Positions 50,519 through 61,322 of a DNA stretch of 64,000 nucleotides are shown in pieces; position 1 is the stretch's first letter; each line of letters opens with the position of its first letter. The position numbers were made by a program, and so were the translations under genes. This DNA is from JAWXCE01 sp033764775. Lineage in GTDB: Bacteria; Pseudomonadota; Alphaproteobacteria; Rhizobiales; Rhodomicrobiaceae. The notes under the pieces were generated by a model. It was not told the origin of the DNA. It did no database searches and saw only the letters and a list, made by a program, of their open reading frames with translations. Location: contig JANRIQ010000018.1 of NCBI GenBank assembly GCA_033764775.1, forward strand, positions 332,796 through 396,795. The letters run 5' to 3'.

Positions 50519-51997
50519 ATGAGCGAAGCTTGCGACGGCGCCGACATCTCGGATGATTGGCTGAACGGTGATCGCCTACGCGAGGAATGCGGCGTTTTCG
50601 GTGTGTTTGGCCACAAGGACGCCGCCGCATTGACCGTTCTCGGCCTGCACGCGCTCCAGCATCGCGGCCAGGAGGCGGCCGGCGTCGTCTCTTTCGACGG
50701 TGAGAAATTCCACTCCGAGCGTCATCTCGGCCTGGTTGGCGACTGCTTCACCGACAAACCCATCCTGGAGGAGCTCAAGGGCGAAAGCGCCATCGGCCAT
50801 GTCCGCTACTCGACCGCCGGCGGCACCCTGCTGCGCAATGTGCAGCCGCTCTTCGCCGAACTGTACGGCGGCGGCTTCGCGCTCGCCCACAACGGCAATC
50901 TGACCAACGCCGTCACCATGCGGCGGCAACTGGTCGAAACGGGAGCCATCTACCAGTCCACCTCCGACACAGAAGTTATTCTGCATCTCATCGCGCGCAG
51001 CCAGAAGCCGCGCATCGTCGAACGCTTCATCGAGGCGCTCCGGCAGATCGAGGGCGCCTACGCCCTCGTTTGCCTCACCAACAAAAAGATGATCGGCGCG
51101 CGCGATCTGCTTGGCATTCGGCCGCTGGTGCTCGGGCGGCTTGACGGCGCCTACGTGTTCGCCTCGGAGACCTGCGCCCTCGACATCATCGGCGCCCAGT
51201 TCATTCGCGAGATCGAGAACGGCGAAATCGTCGTCATCAGCAAGGATGGCGTGGAGAGCCACAAGCCGTTTCCGCCAAAGCCGGCGCGGCCCTGCATCTT
51301 CGAGCATATCTATTTCGCGCGGCCCGACTCCGTCATCGACGGGCGCACCGTGTACGACGTGCGCAAGAACTTCGGGCGCATCCTAGCCCGCGAGGCGCCG
51401 GTCGATGCGGACGTGGTCATCCCCATACCGGATTCGGGCGTGCCCGCAGCCATCGGCTACTCGCAAGAGTCCGGCCTGCCGTTCGAACTCGGCATCATCC
51501 GCAACCATTATGTCGGACGCACCTTCATCGAGCCTGAGCAGCGCATTCGCGCATTCGGCGTGAAACTCAAACACAACCCCACCGCGGGCCTGGTTCGCGG
51601 CAAACGCATCATCCTCATCGACGACAGCGTGGTTCGCGGCACCACCTCGACCAAGATCGTCCAGATGATGTTCGACAAGGGCGCGCGCGAGGTGCACATG
51701 CGCATCGCCTGCCCGCCCATTATGTTCCCGGACTTTTACGGCATCGACACGCCGGACAAGCACAACCTGCTCGCCGCCAATTATGACCTTGAAGGCATGC
51801 GCAAGCTGCTCGGCTGCACCACGCTCGCGTTCCTTTCCATCGAGGGCGTATACCGCGCCATCGGCCACGAGCAGCGCGACCCGCATTTCCCGCAATTCAC
51901 CGATCATTGCTTCACCGGCGATTATCCGACCCGGCTCACGGATCGTGAGGGCGATACGGCTCATGGCCCGTTTCCGCCGCTCGCCGAGGCGAGCTAA
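50519..51997 (+). CDS. purF: amidophosphoribosyltransferase
   Basis: First committed step of purine synthesis, making phosphoribosylamine from PRPP and glutamine. The 492-residue enzyme has a short propeptide ending before nucleophile Cys24 in REECGVFGVFGH, the N-terminal glutamine amidotransferase domain with LQHRGQEAAG, and the PRTase domain with IILIDDSVVRGTTS as PRPP loop. ATG 50519 follows GCAGGGCG; a TTG eight codons earlier is less likely. Confidence 0.97.
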   Translation: MSEACDGADISDDWLNGDRLREECGVFGVFGHKDAAALTVLGLHALQHRGQEAAGVVSFDGEKFHSERHLGLVGDCFTDKPILEELKGESAIGHVRYSTAGGTLLRNVQPLFAELYGGGFALAHNGNLTNAVTMRRQLVETGAIYQSTSDTEVILHLIARSQKPRIVERFIEALRQIEGAYALVCLTNKKMIGARDLLGIRPLVLGRLDGAYVFASETCALDIIGAQFIREIENGEIVVISKDGVESHKPFPPKPARPCIFEHIYFARPDSVIDGRTVYDVRKNFGRILAREAPVDADVVIPIPDSGVPAAIGYSQESGLPFELGIIRNHYVGRTFIEPEQRIRAFGVKLKHNPTAGLVRGKRIILIDDSVVRGTTSTKIVQMMFDKGAREVHMRIACPPIMFPDFYGIDTPDKHNLLAANYDLEGMRKLLGCTTLAFLSIEGVYRAIGHEQRDPHFPQFTDHCFTGDYPTRLTDREGDTAHGPFPPLAEAS

Positions 51998-52587
51998 TCC
52001 GCGAGCCGCTTCGTCAGCAGCACCCACTCGCGGGACGGGTTTTCCCAGCCGTCCTTGACCATTGGCCGGCGTCCACTTTCGACGTAGCCGCACCGTCCGT
52101 ATAGCCGCCGCGCGCCCAGATTTTCATCGGCGACGATCACGCTTAGGCCGCGCTTGCCCTCCGCCGCCGCGAGCTGATCCGCAAGGCCGAGCAGTTTCCC
52201 GCCCAAGCCCCGCCCGCGATGCTCCGGGTAAACCGCAAGCACATTCACATACCATGTGCCGGGCGCCGCGTTCTCCAGCTCCTGCAGCGGCCGGAACATG
52301 GCGGGCATGTCCGCCGGAATAGGCTCCGGCGGGTCGGCGATGTGGTAGCCGATGAGACAGGCGACCGCCCGGCCGCCTGCATCGGCGACATAGGCGTTGC
52401 GCCAGGAAAACGAGCCTTCGTCGCGCGCGGCGCGGCGCCGGCCGACATCCCAGGCGCTCTCGCCTGGCTCGGCCATCTTGCCCCACAAGTAGAGCGGCAT
52501 GCCCTCCCCAGCGAAGTTGACGAGATCGGCGAGGGCGGGCGCGTCTTCGAGGGCGGCGCGGCGGAACGGCGGATCAAGCGCGATCAT
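51994..52587 (-). CDS. GNAT-family N-acetyltransferase
   Basis: A 197-residue acetyl-CoA-dependent transferase. VNVLAVYPEHRGRGLGGKLL is the acetyl-CoA pyrophosphate-binding motif A and NLGARRLYGRCGYVESG motif B. The N-terminal part (DLVNFAGEGMPLYLWGKM) resembles a small subfamily without known substrate. It starts inside the kdsA stop (ATGA overlap), so expression is coupled to KDO synthesis, which need not mean a shared pathway. Its stop overlaps that of the convergent purF. Confidence 0.9.
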   Translation of the reverse strand: MIALDPPFRRAALEDAPALADLVNFAGEGMPLYLWGKMAEPGESAWDVGRRRAARDEGSFSWRNAYVADAGGRAVACLIGYHIADPPEPIPADMPAMFRPLQELENAAPGTWYVNVLAVYPEHRGRGLGGKLLGLADQLAAAEGKRGLSVIVADENLGARRLYGRCGYVESGRRPMVKDGWENPSREWVLLTKRLAD

Positions 52588-53420
52588 GGCGCGGCCCGCT
52601 TTTTTGCCAGCGCGTCGAAGGCGAGCAGGTCGGCGATGAGCGCCTCGAACTGCGACAGCGGCACCATGTTCGGCCCGTCGGAGGGCGCCGCGTCCGGGTT
52701 TTCGTGCGTCTCGATGAACACGCCGGCCACGCCCACCGCCACCGCCGCGCGTGCGAGCACCGGCACGAAACGCCGGTCGCCGCCCGACGCCGTGCCCTGC
52801 CCGCCAGGCTGCTGCACCGAGTGCGTGGCGTCGAAAATCACCGGCGCGCCGGTCTCCGCCATGATCGGCAGCGCGCGCAGGTCCGACACAAGCGTGTTGT
52901 AACCAAAGCTGGCGCCGCGCTCGGTCACGAGCACGTTCGGGTTGCCTGCGCCGGTCACCTTGGCGACGACGTTTTTCATGTCCCATGGCGCAAGGAACTG
53001 GCCCTTTTTGACCTTCACCACCCGCCCTGTCTTGGCGGCGGCGATGAGCAAATCCGTCTGGCGGCAAAGAAACGCCGGAATTTGCAGCACGTCCACGGCC
53101 TCCGCCACCGCCGCGCACTGCGACGCCTCGTGCACGTCGGTGACGACGGGTAGCCCCATCTCGCGGACTTCGGCGAACACGGGCAGCGCGGCTTTCAGCC
53201 CGACGCCTCTCGCCGCGCCGCCGCTTGTGCGGTTCGCCTTGTCGAACGAGGTCTTATAGATGAGCCCGACGCCGAGACGCGCGGCGATCTCCTTCAGCGC
53301 CGCCGCCATCTCCAGCGCGTGCGCGCGGCTTTCCATCTGGCATGGGCCTGCGAACACGGCGAGCCGCGCCTTGTTCGAGATGATGACGTCGCCGACCCTG
53401 ACGGTGCTGTTGGGCTGCAT
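52584..53420 (-). CDS. kdsA: 3-deoxy-8-phosphooctulonate synthase
   Basis: Condenses PEP with arabinose 5-phosphate to KDO 8-phosphate for lipopolysaccharide core. The 278-residue protein has FAGPCQMESRAHALEMA, KTSFDKANRTSG, DVHEASQC, IPAFLCRQTDLL and DATHSVQQPGGQG, all active-site segments of KdsA. Presence of the gene implies a Gram-negative LPS layer. It is read away from the symporter pair upstream. Confidence 0.97.
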   Translation of the reverse strand: MQPNSTVRVGDVIISNKARLAVFAGPCQMESRAHALEMAAALKEIAARLGVGLIYKTSFDKANRTSGGAARGVGLKAALPVFAEVREMGLPVVTDVHEASQCAAVAEAVDVLQIPAFLCRQTDLLIAAAKTGRVVKVKKGQFLAPWDMKNVVAKVTGAGNPNVLVTERGASFGYNTLVSDLRALPIMAETGAPVIFDATHSVQQPGGQGTASGGDRRFVPVLARAAVAVGVAGVFIETHENPDAAPSDGPNMVPLSQFEALIADLLAFDALAKKRAAP

Positions 53421-53538
53421 CGCGCTCTCCGTGTCGCCAAGGCGGCATGGCTAGCGCATTTTCCGCGCGAACTCAAACTCCGCCTCTCGACGACGCCCTC
53501 CGAAAGCCCCTACAATTAAAAGAAACGGGGGGCGCGGG

Positions 53539-53709
53539 GTGAAGTTACTATTGCTGATTGTGCCGTGCGCTCTGGCGCTCGCGCCATGGGTCTATAACCG
53601 CGTCGAGCCGCAGCTTTTCGGCGTACCCTTCTTCTACTGGGCGCAGATCGCGCTTATCCCCGCCGCGGCGCTGGCGACCCTGGCCGCTTACCTCATGGAT
53701 CGCCGATGA
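53539..53709 (+). CDS. DUF3311-type small membrane protein
   Basis: A 56-residue protein with two transmembrane helices (LLLLIVPCALALAPWVY and a second from FFYWAQIALIPAAALATL). The LFGVPFFYW core is the DUF3311 hallmark. Such proteins are encoded directly before sodium:solute symporters and probably form an accessory subunit. It starts at GTG 53539 after GGGGGGCGCGG, and its stop overlaps the symporter start (ATGA). Confidence 0.85.
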   Translation: MKLLLLIVPCALALAPWVYNRVEPQLFGVPFFYWAQIALIPAAALATLAAYLMDRR

Positions 53710-55201
53710 GCGAGCTGAACTGGGAGGCCGCGAGCGTTTTCATCGCGTTCTTTGCGCTCGTCACCGTGCTCGGCTTTATCGCGGCGCGGTGGAAACGCGG
53801 CGACCTCGGCAAAATAGACGAATGGGGCCTCGGCGGACGGCGCTTCGGGCCGGTCATCACCTGGTTCCTGCTCGGCGGCGACCTTTACACGGCCTACACC
53901 GTCATCGCCGTGCCCGCGCTCGTCTACGCCGTCGGCGCGTTCGGCTTCTTCGCCGTGCCTTACACCATACTCATCTATCCGCTGCTGTTCGCCGCCTTCC
54001 CGAGGCTCTGGCGCGTCTGCCGCGACCACGGCCACATCACCGCCGGGGATTATGTGCGGTGGCGCTTCGACAACCGCTGGCTGGAGCTGGCCGTCGCGCT
54101 CACCGGCCTCATCGCCACCATGCCCTACATCGCGCTGCAACTTGTCGGCATGGAGCGGGTGATCGAGGCGATGGGTTTTCGCGGCGAGGGAGCCTGGTCG
54201 CACGCGCCGATCACCATCGCGTTCGTCATCCTTGCGCTTTACACCTATCACAGCGGCCTGCGCGCGCCCGCGCTCATCGCGTTCGTCAAGGATGTGATGA
54301 TCTACGTGTTCGTCATCGCGGCGATCATCATCATCCCGGCGCAGCTTGGCGGTTACGGCGAAATATTCGCAAAGGCCGAGCAGGCTTACGCGGGCAAGGC
54401 GGGGGCGGGCCTCACGCTGAACGAGGCGCAATACTGGCCCTACATCACGCTGGCGCTCGGCTCGGCGATGGCCCTGTTCCTTTACCCGCATTCGCTCACC
54501 GGCATCCTGTCCGCGTCCTCCGGCGACGCCATAAAACGCAACGCCATCGCCCTGCCCGCCTACTCCATCGTGCTGGCGCTTATCGCGCTCCTCGGCGTCA
54601 TGGGCCACGCGGCGGGGCTGAAGCTCGACAACCCGCAGGACGTGGCGCCGCGGCTGTTCCTCATGTTCTTCCCCGACTGGTTCTCAGGCTTCGCGTTCGC
54701 CGCCATCGCCATCGGCGCGCTGGTGCCCGCCGCCGTCATGTCCATCGGCGCGGCGAACACCTTCACACGCAATGTGTGGAAGCCCTTTATCGAGCCGGGG
54801 CTTCAAGGGGAGAAAGAAGCGTTCATCGCCAAGGTCGTGTCGCTGGTGGTGAAGGTCGGCGCGCTGGCCGTGATTTTCCTCGCGCCCGCCAAATTCGCCA
54901 TCGACCTGCAGTTGCTTGGCGGGGTGTGGATGATCCAGGTGTTCCCGGCCATCATCTTCGGGCTGTTCCTGCGCCGCTTCGACGGGCGAGCGCTGCTCGC
55001 CGGCCTGATCGCGGGCCTCATTTTCGGCACGTGGCTCGTCTGGGGGCCGAAGCTGACGCCGATCACGCCTCTGCCCGGAGCTGGCGTCGGTGTCTACGCA
55101 GGGCTGTATGCGCTCGCCCTCAACATCGCCGTTGCGGCCCTGCTGTCCGCGATGATCTCGGCGGCGGGCCGCCGCGCGCCGCAAGCCGTCCGTGTGGGGG
55201 A

Positions 55202-55205
<4 letters not shown>
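53706..55205 (+). CDS. sodium:solute symporter family transporter (MctP-like)
   Basis: A 499-residue, 13-helix SSS-family transporter. EWGLGGRRFGPVITWFLLGG is the region around the first broken helix, and PHSLTGILSASSGDAIKRN is the typical loop next to helix 9. Together with DUF3311 upstream it resembles monocarboxylate or other small-organic-acid symporters; the substrate is unproven. The pair is inserted between kdsA and pyrG. Its stop overlaps the pyrG stop by three to four bases. Confidence 0.92.
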
Positions 55206-56827
<1,622 letters not shown>

Positions 56828-57008
56828 CGATGGCGTCATGGGCTTGTATCATTACAACAAGAGCACAGGCGGCAAAACCTCAAACTCCGACTCTTCCACG
56901 GCAAAGCGTGGCGCAGGCCTCATTCAAACGGCGGACGACCGATGCGAAGCGTTCTGGCTTATTGGCGAAAGCGTCCGAAGGGGCGCTTACGATGGCTAGG
57001 AGAAAACC

Positions 57009-57404
57009 ATGCGGTCAAGACTCAAGATCATTCTTTTCGCGCTCGCCGTGTCGCCGGCGGCGCCAGCGCTGGCCGGGCAAGCTGTCGGCTGGTGGGGCGG
57101 GCAATGGACATGCGTCATAGACGGGCGTCCCGCTAAGATGAAGTGGGACGTGCTCGAGGCGCCAGAGACCACCTGCTCCGGCGGAACGTGCACGACTTCA
57201 AGCGGCGTGCGCTGGAAGGGAAGCTTTTCCGACAATGGCTCCGCCTGGGTTCCGCTCACCAATGCGCGCGAAGGGTCCCAGGGCGGACTGTTCTTCAACC
57301 ACGCTGACGGCAACCAGTGGTATCTGGCGAAGCCCGTGGGCAACGTTAGCACGGGCTGGACGACATGGAATAACCAACGCTATTCGCTCTCCTGCCGGCG
57401 ATAG
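57009..57404 (+). CDS. small secreted protein, DUF6006-like
   Basis: A 131-residue protein with signal peptide (KIILFALAVSPAAPALA) and a tryptophan- and cysteine-rich mature domain: GGQWTCVIDGRPAKMKWDV, TTCSGGTCTTSSGVRWKG, SFSDNGSAWVPL and a terminal RYSLSCRR. From memory this resembles the uncharacterised DUF6006 family, seen in cyanobacteria and some proteobacteria; the match is not verified. It lies in the pyrG-secG gap, on the opposite strand to both, so it breaks a conserved gene pair. Confidence 0.7.
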   Translation: MRSRLKIILFALAVSPAAPALAGQAVGWWGGQWTCVIDGRPAKMKWDVLEAPETTCSGGTCTTSSGVRWKGSFSDNGSAWVPLTNAREGSQGGLFFNHADGNQWYLAKPVGNVSTGWTTWNNQRYSLSCRR

Positions 57405-57430
57405 CCGCCAAAAAGCGGCGCCGCGCGAGC

Positions 57431-57814
57431 TTACTCTGACTGCGGCGCCTGTCCGGTGGGCGGTTGCGGGCCGCGCAGCTTGTCTAGGATGCCCTTGCCT
57501 TCTGCAGGAGGCGTCGCTGGGGCCGCGCCAGGCGTCGCCTCGCCGCTCGCGGCCGGGGGCGGCGCTGCGCCGTCGATGATGGAGCCGCCGCCCACCCGCT
57601 GGTTGGCGAGGATCGTCAGGATGATGCTCGTCATGAAAAACGCCGCGCCGAGGATAGAAGTTGTGCGGGTGAGCAGGTTCGCCGCGCCCCGGCCCGACAT
57701 GAAACCGCCGCCGCCGCCGATGCCGAGCGCCCCGCCCTCGGAACGCTGCAGGAGGATGATGGCGACAAGCGCCACGGCGATCATCAGATGGATGATGAGT
57801 ACGACTGTCGTCAT
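57431..57814 (-). CDS. secG: preprotein translocase subunit SecG
   Basis: A 127-residue SecG: two transmembrane helices (LIIHLMIAVALVAIILLQ and a second after the glycine loop) around the conserved loop RSEGGALGIGGGGGFMSGRG, then NLLTRTTSILGAAFF. The C-terminal extension is Ala/Pro-rich, common in Alphaproteobacteria. It assists SecYE-mediated export. It is 92 bp after a secreted-protein gene and tpiA on the same strand. Confidence 0.95.
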   Translation of the reverse strand: MTTVVLIIHLMIAVALVAIILLQRSEGGALGIGGGGGFMSGRGAANLLTRTTSILGAAFFMTSIILTILANQRVGGGSIIDGAAPPPAASGEATPGAAPATPPAEGKGILDKLRGPQPPTGQAPQSE

Positions 57815-57906
57815 GGGTCAGGTTCCGGAAAAACATGGGCGCGCATGTGCGCGTGAGCGGCCCGAGCCGCGCCTTTTGAACGTCATATCCTACTACGGGG
57901 CGGCGA

Positions 57907-58386
57907 TCAACTCTCGCCAGGCTTTGGGCGCGCCGCGGATTTCGCCGGTTCTGCGGCGGCTGGGGCGGATTTTGCGGGCGCCCCGGGCGCCGCCGGCTTG
58001 ACCGCGGGCTTCACCGTCGGAAGCGTGCGCCGTTGCGGCAGAGGCGGCGGCGGCAACAGACCGGTCGGCGCGACGTTGGCGGCCGATCCCAGGGCCGTCG
58101 CGGCGGCGTTCACCTCGGGCCGCGTCGGGGCCAGGTTGGCGCAGCGAAAGCGCAGCCTCTCGCTCACCTCGATGAAGCGGCGAATGACGTTGAGGTCGTT
58201 CTGGGTGAGGTTGGCGCGCGCCCATTCGTGCCCTTTCGCCATGTCCTGCTCAACCCCAGCGCGGCGCAGCGCCTCCTGCTCGGAGCCGAGTTGCGCGCAA
58301 GTGAGCGCGTCGAGCGGTTCAGCTCGCGCGGGCTGTGCGACGAACGCGAGCGCCGCAACCGTGAGCAGGCGAAGGATGAGCATCAT
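57907..58386 (-). CDS. exported protein of unknown function with proline/alanine-rich tail
   Basis: A 159-residue protein. The signal peptide (ILRLLTVAALAFVAQPARA) is followed by a small helical domain with two cysteines (ALTCAQLGSE and FRCANLAP), possibly a disulfide. From about residue 95 there is a low-complexity Pro/Ala/Lys tail. ATG 58386 has GAGGAG eight bases upstream, better than the ATG at 58401. No family recognised. It lies between secG and tpiA in the same direction. Confidence 0.75.
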   Translation of the reverse strand: MMLILRLLTVAALAFVAQPARAEPLDALTCAQLGSEQEALRRAGVEQDMAKGHEWARANLTQNDLNVIRRFIEVSERLRFRCANLAPTRPEVNAAATALGSAANVAPTGLLPPPPLPQRRTLPTVKPAVKPAAPGAPAKSAPAAAEPAKSAARPKPGES

Positions 58387-58453
58387 GTCCGGTCTCCTCA
58401 TGGTCGGCGATCCTAGCGGCGCCCGCGCCCGAAGGCCAGCCGCGCGGACGCCG

Positions 58454-59221
58454 TCACAGCCCATAAACGGCGGCGATGGCCGTGAAGCTGGCGGCGGAGA
58501 GGCTCGCGCCGCCCACAAGGCCGCCGTCCACGTCCGGTGCCTTCAAAATCAGCGCCGCGTTGGCTGGGTTGAGGGAGCCGCCATACAAAATCCGCACCGC
58601 GTCGGCCCGCCCGGCCTTCAACCATCCGGCGAGTTCCGCGCGGATGACGCCGTGGATGCGCGAGATGTCCGCCGCCTCGGGCGTGCGCGCGGCGCCGATG
58701 GCCCAGACCGGCTCGTAAGCGATGACGAGCGCCTCCGGCGGGGCATCGGCCGGCGTGGAGCCGCGCACCTGGCGGCGCACCACGTCAAGGGTGAGACCGA
58801 GGCGCCGTTCTCCGGCTGTCTCGCCCACGCACACGATCGGCGAGGCGCCGGCAGCGAGGGCGTTTTCCGCCTTGGCGAGAACGTCGGCGTCCCGCTCTCC
58901 ATGACGCGCGCGGCGCTCCGAATGGCCGACGATGATGTAATCCGCGCCGGCGTCCGCGAGCATCCCGGCGGAAAGCTCGCCGGTGAACGCGCCGAAAGCG
59001 GCCTCCGCGCTGCAGTCCTGGGCGCCAAGCCGAAGGGAGCCGCCGACGAGCCTCTCGCGCAGCAGCGGCAGCAGCGTCGCGGGCGGGCAAAGGGCGATCT
59101 CGACTCCGACGCGCGCGGCGTTGGCCTCGGCCCAAGCCGCGATGGCCTCAGCCTCGCCCAGCGCGCTTTTCAGCCCGTGCATTTTCCAGTTGCCGGCGAG
59201 AAGCGGGCGGCGCCTCGGCAT
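58454..59221 (-). CDS. tpiA: triose-phosphate isomerase
   Basis: Glycolytic interconversion of dihydroxyacetone phosphate and glyceraldehyde 3-phosphate. The 255-residue protein has LAGNWKMHG with catalytic Lys13, IIVGHSERR with the catalytic histidine, AYEPVWAIG with the catalytic glutamate, and YGGSLNPANA as phosphate-binding loop. It is divergent from ppiD across 155 bp, as in many Rhizobiales. Confidence 0.97.
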   Translation of the reverse strand: MPRRRPLLAGNWKMHGLKSALGEAEAIAAWAEANAARVGVEIALCPPATLLPLLRERLVGGSLRLGAQDCSAEAAFGAFTGELSAGMLADAGADYIIVGHSERRARHGERDADVLAKAENALAAGASPIVCVGETAGERRLGLTLDVVRRQVRGSTPADAPPEALVIAYEPVWAIGAARTPEAADISRIHGVIRAELAGWLKAGRADAVRILYGGSLNPANAALILKAPDVDGGLVGGASLSAASFTAIAAVYGL

Positions 59222-59376
59222 GCCTTATGACCTTTACAAAAGCGTGTCCGTCCCACACAGAGATGCGTCTTGCAGCGCTTGGGCCGCATCCCTATGATGC
59301 GCGGAAGTTTTTGGCGAAAGCCTTCCAAAAATCAAGGCGCGTGTTTTTATTCCCGCCTTTAGATACGGATTCGACC

Positions 59377-61254
59377 ATGCTCGAAACATTGAGAAAAGGC
59401 GCCGGCGGCTGGGCCGCGCGGATCTTGTTGGTGCTGCTTGCCGTCAGCTTTGTCGCCTGGGGCGTCAACGACGTTTACACCGGCGGCGGATCGCGCAACG
59501 TGGCGACCATCGGCGGGCGCGACATCTCCGTCCAAGAGTTCGAGCAGGCGGTGCGCAATGAGCAACAGCGCTACGACAACGCCGGGCCCGAGCAGCTTCA
59601 GACCATCCAGCTTCAGGTGCTCCGGCGCATGGTGGGCGCGGCCGCCGTCGATCTGCATGCGGCCCGGCTGGGTCTTGGCCTCAGCGACGCGGCCATCGCC
59701 GAAGAGATCATGAAGCTCGACTACTTCAAGGACGCGACGGGCAAATTCAGCCGCGACCGCTTCAAAGACGTTCTGGAGGCCAACCGGCTGACCGAGGCGG
59801 CGCTGGTGGCCGACATCCGCCGGCAAGCCGTGCAGGAGCAGATCCTGCAATCCGTGGGCGTCTCCGGTTTCGCTCCGCAGACCCTCATCGACGCGGTGAA
59901 CCGCTATCAGGGCGAGACGCGGGTCATCAAATACTTCACTCTGAAGACGGACGCCGTCGGCGACGCTCCGCAAGCGACGCCGGAGCAACTGAGCGCATTC
60001 TATGAGGCGAACAAGCCCAGCTTCACCACGCCTGAGTATCGCAAGATCGTTGTGATGAGCGCGACCGCCGAAACCCTCAAAGGCCGCATCACGGTGTCGG
60101 ATGAGGACGTGCGCGCTGCATATGAAGCCCGCAAATCCACGCTTGGCACGCCGGAGCGGCGCAAGATCGAGCAGATCGCGTTCCCGGACATGGCCGCCGC
60201 CCAGGCTGCCCGCGCTAAGCTGACCGCCCCAGGCGCTGATTTCGCCGCCGTGGCGAAAGAGCTGGGCTTCAACGAGAGCGACATAAATCTTGGAACGCTG
60301 GCGAAATCCGAGATGACGGACAAAAAGGTCGCCGACGCCGTGTTCGCTCTGGGCAAGGGCGAGATCAGCCAGCCCATCGACGGCGCGCTTTCGGTCGTTA
60401 TCGCGCGCGTGAGCGAGATCACGCCGGGTTTCACGAAATCCTTCGACGACGCCAAAGCCGAGATCCGCGACGCGCTCGTTGCGGAGCGCGCCCAGGCGGA
60501 GGTGCCGAATGTCGTCGCCGCCGTCGAGAAGAAGCGGGAGGCAGGCGCGCGCCTTAAAGAATTCGCCGCCGAAATCGGCGTGCCCGTGATCGAGGCGACG
60601 ACGGCGCTGAATGGAACCGCGCCCGGCGGCGCCAAGGTCGAAGGCTTGCCGGACGCCCCCAATCTGCTGGCGGAGGCGTTCAAGACGGCCGTGGATCAAG
60701 AAGGCCCGGCCTTGCCCGTCGGCGCCCGCGGCGACGGCTCGCCCGCGCCCGGCTCCGCCTGGTTCGACGTGCTCGAAGTCACGCCTGAGCGCTTAAAGCC
60801 GCTTGACGAGGTGCGCGACGAGGCCGCCAAGATGTGGCGCGAACGGGAGTTGCAGACGCGGCTCGCCGCGATGGTGCGCGACGCCCTGAAGGATGCGGCC
60901 CCCGGCGGCGTCGAGGCCGTCGCGAAAAAATTCAACGCGACGGTGAAAACCTCACAACCGCTGCGGCGCGGCGGGGCCGAGCCCGGGCTGCCCACGTCCG
61001 CGATCGCGCTCGCCTTCAGCCTGCCCCAAGGCGCCATCGAGGCCACGCCCGCGTTTGGCGGTCAGGCGGTCATCAGCGTCGAGACCGTAACCCCGCCGCC
61101 CGCCTTGAGCGAGGATGAGCTGACGAGAGCGCGGGCCGAGTTGGGCCGCGTCATCGGCCAGGATTTCGACGCGCAGTATTATTCAGCGATTCTGGCGGAT
61201 TTCGGCGTCAGCTTAAACTCGAAACTGCTTGCCAGCCTCGCCAACCCGCAATAA
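59377..61254 (+). CDS. ppiD: SurA/PpiD-type periplasmic peptidyl-prolyl isomerase chaperone
   Basis: A 625-residue inner-membrane-anchored folding factor. Residues 1-12 are cytoplasmic, about 13-32 form one transmembrane helix (ARILLVLLAVSFVAWGVND), followed by a SurA-like N-terminal chaperone domain (GRDISVQEFEQAVRNE), and a parvulin-like region at about 265-365 (RRKIEQIAFPDMAAAQAARA, LGTLAKSEMTDKKVADAVF). PpiD helps newly exported proteins leave the Sec channel. Sequence of the parvulin active site is degenerate, as in many PpiD proteins. It is 68 bp before trpE. Confidence 0.93.
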   Translation: MLETLRKGAGGWAARILLVLLAVSFVAWGVNDVYTGGGSRNVATIGGRDISVQEFEQAVRNEQQRYDNAGPEQLQTIQLQVLRRMVGAAAVDLHAARLGLGLSDAAIAEEIMKLDYFKDATGKFSRDRFKDVLEANRLTEAALVADIRRQAVQEQILQSVGVSGFAPQTLIDAVNRYQGETRVIKYFTLKTDAVGDAPQATPEQLSAFYEANKPSFTTPEYRKIVVMSATAETLKGRITVSDEDVRAAYEARKSTLGTPERRKIEQIAFPDMAAAQAARAKLTAPGADFAAVAKELGFNESDINLGTLAKSEMTDKKVADAVFALGKGEISQPIDGALSVVIARVSEITPGFTKSFDDAKAEIRDALVAERAQAEVPNVVAAVEKKREAGARLKEFAAEIGVPVIEATTALNGTAPGGAKVEGLPDAPNLLAEAFKTAVDQEGPALPVGARGDGSPAPGSAWFDVLEVTPERLKPLDEVRDEAAKMWRERELQTRLAAMVRDALKDAAPGGVEAVAKKFNATVKTSQPLRRGGAEPGLPTSAIALAFSLPQGAIEATPAFGGQAVISVETVTPPPALSEDELTRARAELGRVIGQDFDAQYYSAILADFGVSLNSKLLASLANPQ

Positions 61255-61322
61255 CAAGGCGCGGTCAGAACCGGGAGCGGTGGTCGCCGCGCCTCGTCCA
61301 TGCTCGCTCTGGAGCGGCGCCC

